DNA from: Chiua virens
Taxonomy: Eukaryota > Basidiomycota > Agaricomycetes > Boletales > Boletaceae
Direction: 5' to 3'
DNA: 64,000 bases
Assembly: GCA_019787685.1 (NCBI GenBank)
Contig: JAHNUO010000059.1
Coordinates: 1-64,000 of the forward strand
In this document: positions 10,746 through 21,794 of the stretch, in pieces
Position numbering within the stretch: position 1 is the stretch's first letter
Layout: each line of letters begins with the position of its first letter
Translations under genes and position numbers: made by a program
The notes under the pieces: generated by a model
Database searches by the model: none
Told to the model about the DNA's origin: nothing
What the model saw: the letters and a program-made list of their open reading frames with translations, nothing else

Positions 10746-12505
10746 ATGGCGACGATGTTTCCCAACGAACTTTGGATGAGCATCTTCGAAGAACTCGACT
10801 CCCCAGAAGACATTGCCGCCCTCGTACGCACGAACAAGCGCTTCAATTCCCTCGCCATCAAAATACTCTACAGGCATGTCGTCTGGTCAGACCCCCTCAA
10901 ATTCGCTAGAAGCCGCCCCTTTTTGCAGCAAGACCCATCCCTCCTATCTCTAACACGTTCACTCACTCTCGGAATATCCACCTCAATCCCACAGTCCGAT
11001 CGCCTCGAACAAATCAGCCGTGCAAGAGGCGTCATATTCCTCACTGGTGACATCGCCCCGATCAATAGACCTACTCGTGGTCATGAAGCCCGCATCCTCG
11101 ACGAGGCCGGTGTCGCTAACTCGGTCGACCTTCTTGCCGACATACTTGTCACTGACGCCATGTATGACCACGCCTTGACTATGACAAACCTTCGTGATCT
11201 CACTTTTGACAACATGGTCCTCCCTGACTCCTTTTATGCGTTTGTGCACCGCTTTCCTCAACTTGATAGACTCGTCATCGAAAATTGCACTCCCCCCTTC
11301 CACCCTCAATCCACCTCGCTTCACCCCCGAGATCTTCCCATAACCGAACTGACTATCATGGGCCTGCGTGGCCGCCGAGATTCGCGTGAGCTACGCGCTT
11401 TCGGGGAAGCTCAGCGCCTTCGTGTCGTTCGCTTCGACTGGACTTGCTACATTTACAGACACTTCTGGGTGCCCCCCCCACACAACAATACCTGGGCAAT
11501 GATTGTAGACGGAGTGAACCTCAACGCTCCGCCAGTACAGCAGCCAACGGCCATACCGAGTCACCATAACCCAGTCCCATCTCCCTACATCCATACCATT
11601 GACATCAAGTTCCCCACCCAAAAATTATGGCAAAGCTATGTCTCCGAACCACACGACCATATCATCCTCCCATTTGCCGAATTCTTGTCAAAATGTCCCC
11701 GCGTCGCCAACCTCCGCGTCCGAAACCACCTCCCCTGGCTTCGGCTGTCCAATACAGCGCTTCCGAACCTCGTTTATTATCAAGGGCCCTTGACCACCAT
11801 CAAGCCCATTGTTTACGGATCACGTCGACTCAAACACCTCACCATAAGGGACCCAGCGGGTGGCCTCGTCGCGTTGGGGAAGGCTTTTAAAGAAATCGAG
11901 GCCAGCGGAAGCGGCACCGGCCTCGAGTCCCTCTCCGTGTTCATTGGCTCTTGGGATGACGAAATCCTCTACGCTATCCTGCACCATTTCAATGGCCTAA
12001 AGCGACTCGAAGTCGTGTACAAGGAAGGTGATCCAAGCGAAGTCCGCCCTTTTTTCCTTGTTTGGTGCCATCGCTAATTATGACTGCACCACAGGAAATG
12101 GTGTTGAGCATGGGCGCTCATTTTTTTGGACTTATGCCTCACCTCTGGTCTGTCCGCGTATTCAAAGTCGTCGTCGAAAACGTCGGCGCGAATAGTACGT
12201 GTAACCGTCCGCTCGTTGGGGAGCTCATTGGACTGGACGGCCCGGAACGCGCCGAGTTGGACGACGCCGAGTTTGAAGAAATCAGCGCTACGGCACCGTC
12301 ATCCACTGTTGGATTGACGGTAAGTGCGGAAGAATCAGTGGAGACCTTGGAACATATTCAAGCGTGGAATCGGTATTGCCCCATGCTGAGGGAGGTCCAA
12401 CTAAAGCCGGGATATGTCTGGCGTAGAGCGGACCGAAACGATACGTGGACGCAGCGCGCGACCAAAGTGAGCCGCGTGCGGAACGCGGGGTTCGAAGAAG
12501 TGTGA
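10746..12505 (+). CDS. F-box protein
   Basis: Two exons, 10746-12041 and 12095-12505. The intron has a less common GTCCGC donor but a good GCTAAT branch site and CACAG acceptor; the result is 568 residues. The F-box is at the N-terminus (FPNELWMSIFEELDSPEDIA, then ALVRTNKRFNSLAIKILYRH). The rest is a weak leucine-rich series (LRDLTFDNMVL, LDRLVIENC, LRVVRFDW, LKHLTIRDP, LKRLEVVYK). Such proteins bind Skp1 and bring targets to SCF ubiquitin ligases; the target cannot be read from sequence. The chosen ATG gives the F-box right at the start, as usual in fungi. Confidence 0.85.
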
Positions 12506-12793
12506 AGATAAGTGTTGTTTTACGTTTGCTTTCTTTCAGAAAATCTATCGATAGATCTGATGGTGTTGACTTATGTACTTGGTACGGGTGTAAGTTAACA
12601 GTAACGTTACTAATTAGTGTACTTGGTAGTTGAATGTTACTCCTCGTATTTAGGGGTAATCCAAATTTGTGTGTGACTAATCCTTTGGCTGCTGCAGCAC
12701 CATGGAGTCAGACTGCTCTGGTCATTAGCACTATCGTGCCGTCTGCGCATCGGTTCCATCATACGACAAGGACTGCGTTAACAGCGTAATGCC

Positions 12794-14342
12794 ATGGAAT
12801 GCAAAAATTGTGAGCTCAGACAACGCCAATTCTTTTGTGAACACTGTCTCCGGATCCAGTGGGTCGAACTGCGTGCCTCGACCTTCTTCCCACTGACTCT
12901 GCTCAAAACAGCTTACGCGACATCCGCTTGCAAACGCAGCGCTTCGGAAAGGATCGCGATGAACAGGTCGTCAAGGCCTCGCGTGCCCTCAAAGGCATTG
13001 AAGGCGCGAGAATGACAAGGGCTGGGATAGCGAGCTGTCAGAAACGTGTGGAGGAACTCGCAGAAGGTTTGGCGAGGCTGCGGCGGGACAACGATGCCAG
13101 TGCGTCTGTGTTGCGTCTGCTGTATTCTATTCGTTGATCCATTTCACAGAACGTGAACGGCTGCGCCAACTGCGCGAATCCCTTGCAGCGCGTCGACGGA
13201 CCCTTTCTGCTGCACGTCTGGTGCCCACACCGCCGTTGGACAGTTTGACTGCCAAGGAAACACAAGAGTTGCACACTCTCTCCGCCGCGCTCGCGCGCGC
13301 GCGATCGGGGCTCGTCCAAGAGCTTGTCGAAGTGTTCCATGTTGTCGAGGTAGGTGGACGACCCCCAATTGGGGGCAAAGCGGGTACCAAGGGGGAGTGG
13401 ACTATTGGCGACTTAATTTTGCCTGTTCCAGGGGATATTCGACGTGCGTGTCTTACTATAGCATCGCTGTTGTCCTCACGTATGATCACGGTTCAGGCTA
13501 TCCCCCAGACCATATCAATGCCGTGGTCACGCATACCATCCATTTTCTAGGATTACTCACGTTTTATCTCGGTGTCAAGCTTCCTTTTGAGACAGAATGG
13601 AACGGGAAGAAGTTCGGGGTGGGACAACCGTGGATTGGGGCTGGTAAAGGTGGAGAGTCTGGTAGCTGGGCCAAGTATGTCCCTTTTGTCTACGCATGCG
13701 AGACCTATGATCTTATATCTATTGTGTCTAGATGGACGACGAAACACCCTTTACATCTCACAGCGTCTTCCTCGCCCTCCTCGTTGCCTTCGTCCCCGCA
13801 GACCCCACTACCGCCGTCAGCACCACCGACGGCGTCCACAGTCGCATCCTCGACTACCCTGGCCCCACCTACAGAACCCAAAGCATCCTTCACGACCGCA
13901 TTTGCCATGTTGTTGTACAACGTATGTTACCTCGCCCATACCCAGAGCGTCGAGATACCCCTCTCGCAAGCGGGGGATGGACTCGGAAATTTGTGGGCAG
14001 TATGTTGTAGCGGCGAGTTGGGACGGTATGTCGTCTCTTCATTCTGTTCTTGTTCTTTTTCGAATGGCACCCGTTAGGCGTTCACATGAAACGACGCCGA
14101 GTCTACACCCTCCAACGCCGGCGACGTTTGCGCTTGATTTTGCGCAGGTGCTTCAGGCGACGACGGCAAGTCCGATACGCGGTAGGCGGCGCGTTGCCGG
14201 CATGGTGCGGGACGCTATGGCAGGAGAGGATGAGTCGACGTCCGGGGTGCGATCACCAACAGGCAGACGACCGGAACGGATTGCGGAGGAAGAAGGTTGG
14301 GAGGTAGTAGATGACAATGGGGCGGATGATGAGTTTGGATAA
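12794..14342 (+). CDS. ATG14: Atg14/Barkor-type subunit of the class III PI3-kinase complex
   Basis: Six exons: 12794-12858, 12912-13099, 13150-13443, 13497-13674, 13732-14025, 14078-14342; 427 residues, all phases agree. The N-terminus has the paired cysteine motif of Atg14, CKNC...CEHC (Cys3, 6, 15, 18). A charged coiled coil follows (about 25-140; KRVEELAEGLARLRRDND and RERLRQLRESLAARRR). Then comes the conserved core EWTIGDLILPVPGDIRR and INAVVTHTIHFLGLLTFYL, ending GVKLPF. A Ser/Pro-rich insert follows, and an acidic tail (EEEGWEVVDDNGADDEFG). Atg14 directs Vps34-Vps15-Atg6 to autophagosome formation sites. The cysteine motif argues for Atg14 over the endosomal paralog Vps38/UVRAG. Confidence 0.8.
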
Positions 14343-14795
14343 TCGTGTCTTGAAATAATTAGAGAACATAGATGCGAGAGCCTTGATGGTACGCTGAACA
14401 AGTTAGAGATCGACATCTTGGTTGTTGCACTCACGAGTAAAAGATTGTGACGGTTGTGAAAACGAAACCAATTACTAGTAGGATGTCAAGACGGACTAAC
14501 TCTAAGTAACATGCTAGCAGTTTATTATAGTTTAGACTGTCGTCCGTTTGAACGCCAGTAGGACCTTTTATGTATCGTGGGAAATAGAAAATAAATGAAA
14601 TCTACCACGATTGGTGATCGGTTTGAAGCCAACCAATAAGTAACCCTCGCCTCGAAGGTACGTCCGGCTCGGACGAGATCAAAGATTATGTTGCTAGCTA
14701 ATATCGATACTATTATAATCAGGATCCGGATCTGTACATTTGACAATTCCTCACCCTGAACCCTCTGCTAGGTTGTGCAAAGCGTATCGCCGTCC
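14343..14795. other. Spacer, 14343-14795
   Basis: AT-rich sequence holding the 3' end of ATG14 and the 5' leader of the roadblock gene. A 73-codon minus ORF at 14525-14746 has no recognisable content. Nothing else seen. Confidence 0.5.
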
Positions 14796-15337
14796 ATGAG
14801 TACCTCCATCGTGCCAGGCCCTTCCTCATCCGAGCCATCCTCCTTTCCATCGTCATCAGCTACGCAGACCGCGCACGCACACACACCTATGCCACCCGAA
14901 CTTGAACAAACCCTTACCCTTCTCTCGGCTCACCGTTCCGTTCTCGGCTACCTCCTTCTTTCGCGCGGTGATCAGGTGTCTATCATCCGACACTCGGGTG
15001 TCGTGTTTGAGGGCGAGCAAGGGAGAAAGTATGCCAGCGTGATCGGGAGAATTGTTGAGAGTGTGCAGTCTGGACTAGAAGAGATCAGTGGTGAAGAGAA
15101 CGATGGGGTACGTGATCATTTTGCCTCCCGTTCCCTTCGCCAGAGATTCGTCTCACCATTGGACGTGTGTTTAGGATCACATTCGATTTATGAGGATTAG
15201 GACGAAGCGACATGAGTTGATGATATCACCAGGTGTGTGGTGCTTTCTGCTCCTGGCCAAGAGGGCCATGTTCACAAGTGTGATGAGGCACAGATGATCG
15301 GTATCTTCTTGCTGTGTTACACGACCCGGCTAGTTGA
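14796..15337 (+). CDS. Roadblock/LC7-type dynein light chain
   Basis: Three exons, 14796-15107, 15175-15232, 15294-15337; 137 residues. After a Ser-rich leader of about 35 residues the LC7 fold is clear: LEQTLTLLSAHRSVLGYLLL, GVVFEGEQGRKYASVIGRIV, then the diagnostic end FMRIRTKRHELMISPDDRYL and LAVLHDP. The last exon is needed to reach that end, which confirms the second intron (GTGTGT...CACAG). Roadblock proteins dimerise and bind dynein intermediate chain in the cytoplasmic dynein complex. The leader is longer than in animal members (about 96 residues), so a start further downstream is possible, though no better ATG precedes the domain. Confidence 0.85.
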
Positions 15338-15489
15338 TCTCCCGGCAAGATTTTCGTATTGTTTACCTTTGTTCTCTTCCAATTTGTATTCCTACGATTG
15401 ACTTTTGCATAACTCGTGCTTTGTTGGAATCGGTACGTGATGTTAATGCTACAACGATATAGATATATGTCTACGTTCTATTCACGCCT

Positions 15490-16791
15490 TCAGAGGTGAC
15501 CTCGAATAGGCTTTGAGACATATCTGTGGATGGGGATCAAATAAACCATATGGCTGAGACGGAGGCATGCGACTCACGGTTCTTCCAGATAGGCTACCTC
15601 CTCCGGCGCCAACATGATGCTCGTCACAACACTCTCTTTGACTCGCTCAACAGAGGAGGCACCCACGATAGGACTGACGATCTTGGAGCCGACCCAGGCC
15701 AGTGCGATCTGTCCCCTTTTAACATCCTTTTTCGTCGCGAGCTCCTCGACACGGGTTATAATGGATTTGTCAGCCTCCGAGAACTTCTTCTCATATGCGG
15801 TGCCCTTGTAAGCATTCGTTCGGACCGTTTCGCTACCAAGCGGTCGGGCGAGATCGCCTCCTTGGAGAGGTCCCCAAGGAATGACACCGATCCCGTTAAA
15901 TTTGCAATACGCCAGCATCTCGCGTTCCTACGTCGTATCAAATCACGCCCCAGAGTGATCCATACTACGGGTGACGTACCTCCTCCCGGTAGAGCAACGA
16001 ATATTCACACTGCATGCTGATAAACTTAGTCCAGCCGTTCTTGTCGGCCACTTCGTTGAGATGCGCAAATTGCCAGCAACGCATGGAGCTGGCACCGATG
16101 TAGCGCACCTTGCCACTCTGGACAAGATCATGCAGGGCTTTCATCGTCTCCTCAGCAGGGACGTCAGGGTCGTATCGGTGGATTTGGAGGAGGTCGAGAT
16201 AAGGGGTCTCCAAACGAGCGAGCGAGGCGTCGACCGCGTTGAAAATGGCAGCCCGCGAGAGACCACTCTGATTCACGTATTTTGGCAGATTTTTAATCCC
16301 AGGTCTAGCTACTGGGTGGACATTGATTTCATCTGCAACGAGGCCGTAGCATTTCGATGCGATGATGATCTGATGACGGGGAATTTGATACTAACGAGAA
16401 CTGGTGAGATCTGGGTCCGTGGAACGTAATCACAGCATACCTGTTTTATGAACTTCCCCAGAATGCGCTCGGATTCACCGTTGGAATAAAGGTTAGCGGT
16501 ATCGATGGTGTTGATGCCCAGGTCCCATGCGGCTTTCAGGACTTCGAGCGAAGGCTCCTCTCCGAGGACCCAATCCTAGATAGGGAAGAAGTCCACATCA
16601 GATTCCTGTGGTACGGCCGGGAACAGAACCTACACTCCACTTTGGAGAACCAAAGCCCATGGTTCCCAGCTACGATAGAGAACTGGGTTCAGGATCGTGA
16701 TCAGATTAGATTCCACCCGACTTACAATGGGGACGGAGACTCGGAGGCCAGACTTGCCGAGCTGACGGTATTGAACCTTGGGGGCTGACAT
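15490..16791 (-). CDS. Aldo-keto reductase A (tandem copy 1)
   Basis: Six exons on the minus strand: 16791-16726, 16669-16634, 16575-16441, 16390-15980, 15927-15578, 15523-15490; 343 residues. The catalytic tetrad of the family is present: Asp59 and Tyr64 ([15 protein letters not shown]), Lys92 (IIIASKCYG) and His150 ([12 protein letters not shown]). The NADPH-binding part follows ([34 protein letters not shown]). The C-terminus, [13 protein letters not shown], is typical of fungal YakC/AKR9-like enzymes. Substrate cannot be told: relatives reduce aryl aldehydes and polyketide-type carbonyls. The 3' end lies about 150 bp from the end of the convergent roadblock gene. Intron positions and exon lengths are identical to those of copy B. 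Confidence 0.9.
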
Positions 16792-16847
16792 GATGGGACA
16801 GAAATGAGAGTTCGATGCAAACAAGCACTGGCGCCGAGAAGTCAACG

Positions 16848-16857
16848 CGGTATTTAT
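16848..16857 (-). promoter_or_regulatory. TATA-like element of aldo-keto reductase A
   Basis: AATAAATACC on the minus strand about 57-66 bases before the ATG at 16791. The paralog has the same ATAAATACCT at 19102-19111, about 50 bases before its ATG, so this short promoter block was kept after duplication. Confidence 0.45.
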
Positions 16858-17725
16858 TCTGCTCCAGCCTGATGCAATGGACGTGAGAAATCGTAGTTCA
16901 GAATTGGCCGTAAGTTATTCGGGTCGGTCGCGACTGCGGCGTAACCTGGAATTGTACAGCATCATGATGAGAAGGGTATGCAAAAATTAGGCCGTACACT
17001 TACGCCTGCGCTGCTTGCATATCGCTGCTCATGATGGGACGAGATCAACCTCCGACTGGGAGTTGCACAAGAGGTGACGCAGATCCCGTTGAATTTACAG
17101 TCAGCCTGCACGTCGGATCAGAGGGCCTCAATGTCGTGACGCCCACGCAAAGCGGCCCTACTCCGAGTCCATCACGGCAATGCAACTCGTAAGTACTCGC
17201 CTTGCATGCTAACCATATTTGACCAGGGTGCTTTTGTGTTCGATAGGCCCGATATTATAAGCCTTGCACCTGAGATTCCTTTTTCAAGCTGGTGAACCAA
17301 TATTAACAGGTGGCAAAAACGTGGTGCACTGCTGCTGGTATGAGCATGAAGCAGATCACCTCACAGAGCGTACGTGGGTACCACGCCATTGACCGTGCCG
17401 CGTTGTTGTGTGATCATATACATATTTGAGCGCTTCAAATTGTTAGCGCCCGGCTGTCTGACCAGGCTTGTGTTTTCCTGTGTTGATTTATTTATTTGCA
17501 AATTGCAATCCGAAATGATTAGGACTATTTGGCCTCCTAGTGCTTACTATGACTCGCTCAGCTCAGCTCAATTCGATGGGACTGTCCAGTAGAGTTGTGG
17601 TTGAATGTTGATGCCTCCTTCAAGGTGACTCGGCGATCCTCTCTGGTATAACCTCCTTTTCAATGGAATCGGGACATAGTGTTGTTACAAAGATACAGGT
17701 ATATGCTTACATCCAATCCATGCCT
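16858..17725. other. Spacer between the two aldo-keto reductase genes
   Basis: About 870 bases holding the upstream region of copy A and the 3' flank of copy B. I see no ORF with family signal and no clear repeat of the reductase coding sequence. Confidence 0.5.
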
Positions 17726-19053
17726 TCAAAGGTGACCACGAACAAGAAGCGGAATATATCTGTGAACAGAGAGTCAACCAAAATGCATGACTGAGACGAA
17801 GGCATGCGACGTACGGTTCTTCCAGATAGGCTACTTCCTCCGGTGTCAACGTGATGTCCATCACAATACTCTCCGTGACCCGCTCAACGGAGGTGGCACC
17901 CACGATAGGACTGACGATCTTGGAGCTGACCCAGGCTAGTGCGATCTGTCCTCTTTTGACACCCTTTTTTGTCGCGAGCTCCTCAACTCGACTTATGATG
18001 GTGCTGTCGACCACAGTGAACCTCCTCTCGAACATGCTGCCTTTGTAGGCTTTCGTCCGGACTGTTTCGTTGCCAACCGGCCGGGCGAGGTCACCTCCTG
18101 CGAGAGGTCCCCAAGGAATGACACCAATTCCGTTGAATTTGCAGTACGCCAGCATCTCGCGCTCCTATGTCGTGTCAAATCACGTCCACCACGGTGATCC
18201 ATACTACGGGAAACATACCTCCTCCCGATAGAGTAACGAATACTCGCACTGCATGCTGATAAACTTAGTCCAGCCGTTCTTGTCGGCCACTTCGTTGAGA
18301 TGCGCAAATTGCCAGCATCGCATGGAGCTGGCACCGATGTAGCGCACCTTGCCACTCTGGACAAGGTCGTGGAGGGCTTTCATTGTTTCGTCGACAGGGA
18401 CATCGGGGTCGTATCGATGGATCTGGAGGAGGTCGAGATAAGGGGTCTCCAAACGAGCGAGCGAGGCTTCAACCGCGTTGAAGATGGCAGCTCGCGAGAG
18501 ACCACTCTGGTTCACGTATCGTGGTAATTTTTTCAGTTGTGAAGTCAATATTGGGTTGATTCTGACGTTGTCACCCACGAGGCCAAAGCATTTTGATGCA
18601 ATCACGATCTGGTGACGGGGGATCTGATACTAACGAGACATGAGATATGGTTGGGTTTTGATACAGGTAAGCTCCCACATGCCTTTTTCATAAACTTTCC
18701 CAAAATGCGTTCGGATTCACCATTGGAATAGAAGTTGGCAGTATCGATCGTGTTGATGCCCAAGTCCCATGCGGCTTTCAGGACTTCAAGCGAAGGCTCC
18801 TCGTTGAGGACCCACGGCTGTGTAGGGGAGAGGTAAGCATGAGGATACTATCTGACGTAAAACACGCAGAGGGGACGCACACTCCACTTCGACGAACCAA
18901 AGCTCATCGCTCCCAGCTACGATGAAGACATTTGTTCAAGATCAGACATCAAATCATGGCTATCGTAGACCTTTGCGCAAGACTTACAATGGGGACGGAG
19001 ACCTGGAGTCCAGACTTGCCGAGCTGACGATATTCAACGCTAGGGGTTGACAT
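17726..19053 (-). CDS. Aldo-keto reductase B (tandem copy 2)
   Basis: Six exons on the minus strand: 19053-18988, 18916-18881, 18817-18683, 18629-18219, 18164-17815, 17759-17726; 343 residues, exon for exon the same lengths as copy A. The tetrad is kept ([38 protein letters not shown]). Differences cluster in the N-terminal loop ([12 protein letters not shown] against [12 protein letters not shown]), around residues 98-112 and near the C-terminus ([10 protein letters not shown]), places that line the substrate pocket in this family. The third intron (18630-18682) begins with GC, not GT (AAG|GCATGT); the paralog has CAG|GTATGC at the same site. Using the nearest GT would shift the frame. Confidence 0.9.
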
Positions 19054-19788
19054 AGTATGAAAGTGTAAGAAATGAAGAATCAGGGTATCGGATCAGACGC
19101 AGGTATTTATGCTGTTCCCATCCTCCAGTATCAAATACAAAGGAGGCCGGCGCATCAGGAAAACGGGCTTGTAACGTTACCGTTTGACAGGCTCTTGCGC
19201 AGGCTTCCCTCCAATCACGACTCTCAAAATCAAGCCAAGCGAGCCTTAGCGAGGCCATTACGGGAATATTCCTTGCTTAAGTGTTATTCGAGCACTCGAA
19301 TAGCGCTTAGAAAACGCTGATGGACTTGGCAAAAGATGTGGGAAACTGTCATTCGGTTTGATAATTAAATCACTTGGACTGCTGCCACGATTGCGGCACG
19401 ACGAGCGCATTGCAGTAACATCAACGCACAGGGTAGATGTCTGCACCGAAAACATCTCACGTTCAATGATACCTTTACTTCACGGTCAAGCACTATGGGG
19501 GAACATTCTTCAACTACGATCACAAGGCATAACATATATCTATGTAAAATGTGCAAGAACAGCTGTACGAGACAAGTAAGGCACATTGCTAGTAATGCGC
19601 AGCGCCTCCAGGGGTACGCGCCACTTCTAGGCAGGGTATCCAAGGGTGATTCCCACTTCGAATGTTCATTTCGTTCGGCTACCGGAGGTGAATGATCGGA
19701 CAAATCTCTAAATGTGGACGCCAAGTGTGTGGCTCTTCTTCCACTTGGTACTATATATCAGTAATTACGATGATTTCCCCCCCCTCTG
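19054..19788. other. Gene-poor stretch upstream of aldo-keto reductase B
   Basis: Contains the TATA-like ATAAATACCT (19102-19111, minus). Overlapping ORFs on both strands at 19365-19724 have no family features. Nothing supported. Confidence 0.4.
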
Positions 19789-20208
19789 TCACCGACAATT
19801 TAAACTACTTATAGGACGTCGAACACCCTGTTTCAAGATGGTTTGCAGATAATTTGGGGAGCAATGTATACTATTTGATGAGCGCCGCGCTTCGCCGGCA
19901 GACTTGTTTACTAGTAGTACCACATTATATAGCCTGAGCATACGCTTTACCTCCAGCACAATTCGTTTGCGCTGCATTTCGATGATCAATTTCGCAAGCT
20001 TCTTCGCGGGATCGTACGTCCATCCTTGAGCCTCCTTGGAATACAATGTCACCGTCGTGGGCTGCTGGAGATGACAACAATCATATTGGCAGAGCCGCGG
20101 CGGGATTGGATATCGATAGCCGTTATGTACCGCTGGCTGCGCCAACCATTCACTTGTCTCGGTCCCATCATATTTGACACGTTTCGCATCGTTCAACTTG
20201 CGCTGCAT
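19789..20208 (-). CDS. Possible unrecognised small gene or relic
   Basis: A 139-codon minus-strand frame. Its middle has protein-like composition and a cysteine/histidine cluster (PPRLCQYDCCHLQQP), then LYSKEAQGWTYDPAKKLAKL and an amphipathic helix (IEMQRKRIVLEVKRM). The frame stays open a little upstream of the first ATG (GFKSRTGYIEGN) before a stop, and further exons can be proposed towards 20640 but with frame conflicts. A GTAAAG donor after IVLE with a CTAG acceptor would end the protein directly. I do not recognise it; it may be a decayed gene. Confidence 0.3.
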   Translation of the reverse strand: MQRKLNDAKRVKYDGTETSEWLAQPAVHNGYRYPIPPRLCQYDCCHLQQPTTVTLYSKEAQGWTYDPAKKLAKLIIEMQRKRIVLEVKRMLRLYNVVLLVNKSAGEARRSSNSIHCSPNYLQTILKQGVRRPISSLNCR

Positions 20209-21794
20209 ATTGCCTTCGATGTAACCAGTCCTCGACTTGAACCCCTCCTGCCCTCCTGGGACTTTATCACTGGCAGCTCAACATCTTTTTCGATGCCGTT
20301 TTCATTCGAGTCGCTTTCTAGATCTTTGAAATACCTCTGGTTACCTTGAGGTACATTCATCTTGACGTTTGTACTCTCATTTCTAGTTCATCTCTCACTT
20401 CGGTTCTGAGGCGCAGAGGGGCACTGGGGAACACGTCTGGTACCTGTGGTTCGTCCGTTCTTCAGTCACTTGAGCAGTTGACTTACTGTATTGGAAGCTC
20501 GATTCGCCATCGGCATCGATTGTCATTGCTTCTGAGGGTTCTGGGACACTGGTAGGGATGTCTGGTGCGTGATTGTCGCCTCTTTGTCGCTGATTCTCTC
20601 TTTATGTTTCCAGCTCCCCTCCTTTTGATGTAACACATCCATTCCTTCGAAGCGCTCATCCTCACCATTTATAGTGGACCTCAAGTACCTTGGACATCAT
20701 TTTGTGCGTCCTTTTTGCTGCCTGGGTTGCCTATCGACTCTGGGATGATTCCAGACGACTTTTCCTCTTGTCTTTGTTTCAAGCCTTGGAAACTACATTC
20801 TGACTATGGCTACTAGCGCCTCGAGCCCGAACTCAAGCCCAAGCCCGACCCGACCCGACTCGGGTCCTCAAATGGGCTCGGGCTCATAATTTTTTGAAAT
20901 CATGATCGTTCGTATTCTGCAGATGAAGGGACGTTGACAGAGGGCTTTAGGCTAGACTTACCGGACTGACAACATGTTGGAAATTGGAAAGGAGTCGACG
21001 TGAGGAAGTTGGATGATGAGGCTATTTACGGCGGCCGGGTCCTAGCAAACCCCCTCTGCCACTGGCAGTGACATTCTGGTCAACTACTTGCTGATAGAGC
21101 GGTAAGGAAACAGATATGGGGATGATCGGCTGCTAACTGCCATTTATTTCCTGCTTTATTCCACCGACATCTTCTAGTAGGACCGTTCAGCGAGCCCATT
21201 ATGCCGCGGCTTCACTGAATAATGATGATGGCCCGGGGTAGACCAGGGTGTTTGAAGAGATCAGACACCGCAAAGCCGCGTGCTGACAACGATGAGTACA
21301 CGGACGGGTCTCGGGGATATCTGTCTGTTTCAAAATACAGAGCATGGTACATGGGACTGGGAGAAATACGGATCATTACTACGGTTATGTAAACAAGCGG
21401 ACTCACTGCACTGGCAGTATGTTTGTATGTTTTTTTTTTTTTTGACTCATTCAGCGACACTCGACTAGCCTCTCGATCACTTTGGGCTCGTTCGTTATTG
21501 TTGCTTGTTGTGTGATCGTAGCTGCAATCAAACCATTTCACCATTTGCCAAGCATTTCTGTAAGCGCTCGCCTCGTTGTGAAACTCGGTCGTTTGTATTG
21601 ATTTGTTTGCACTCGAATTTGCTTGACGACTTGTACTACTACGACCTATCAACGACGGGATCAGCGTTGCAGTTATTGATACCTCCTTGGATATATCCCA
21701 GGATACCTTCCATCTGCTCTGAACAGGACCGACGTGGTTCTTCCATTTGTCTCTTTTACACCTTTCTTACTCTCAGTCTTTCCACGTACCGAAT
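20209..21794. other. Gene-poor stretch before CHS7
   Basis: Holds a GC-rich palindromic tract (20818-20890) described under findings, a T-run at 21431-21443, and the CHS7 upstream region with a pyrimidine-rich leader. The 146-codon minus ORF at 21212-21652 looks random. No gene supported. Confidence 0.4.
20818..20890. repeat. GC-rich tract of GGGC/CCCGA repeats
   Basis: CTCGAGCCCGAACTCAAGCC, then tandem CCCGACC units and CGGGTCC, then GGGCTCGGGCTC. The tract can fold on itself (GAGCCCGA with TCGGGCTC). Similar GGGC-rich ends are seen on some hAT transposons and their short derivatives, but no partner end was found within a plausible distance. Confidence 0.35.

Noticed and set aside
10983..11324. 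Minus-strand ORF inside the F-box gene
   Set aside because: Shadow frame of a gene with clear F-box and leucine-rich content.
21212..21652. 146-codon minus-strand ORF upstream of CHS7
   Set aside because: No protein-like pattern; covers a T-run and the CHS7 leader region.
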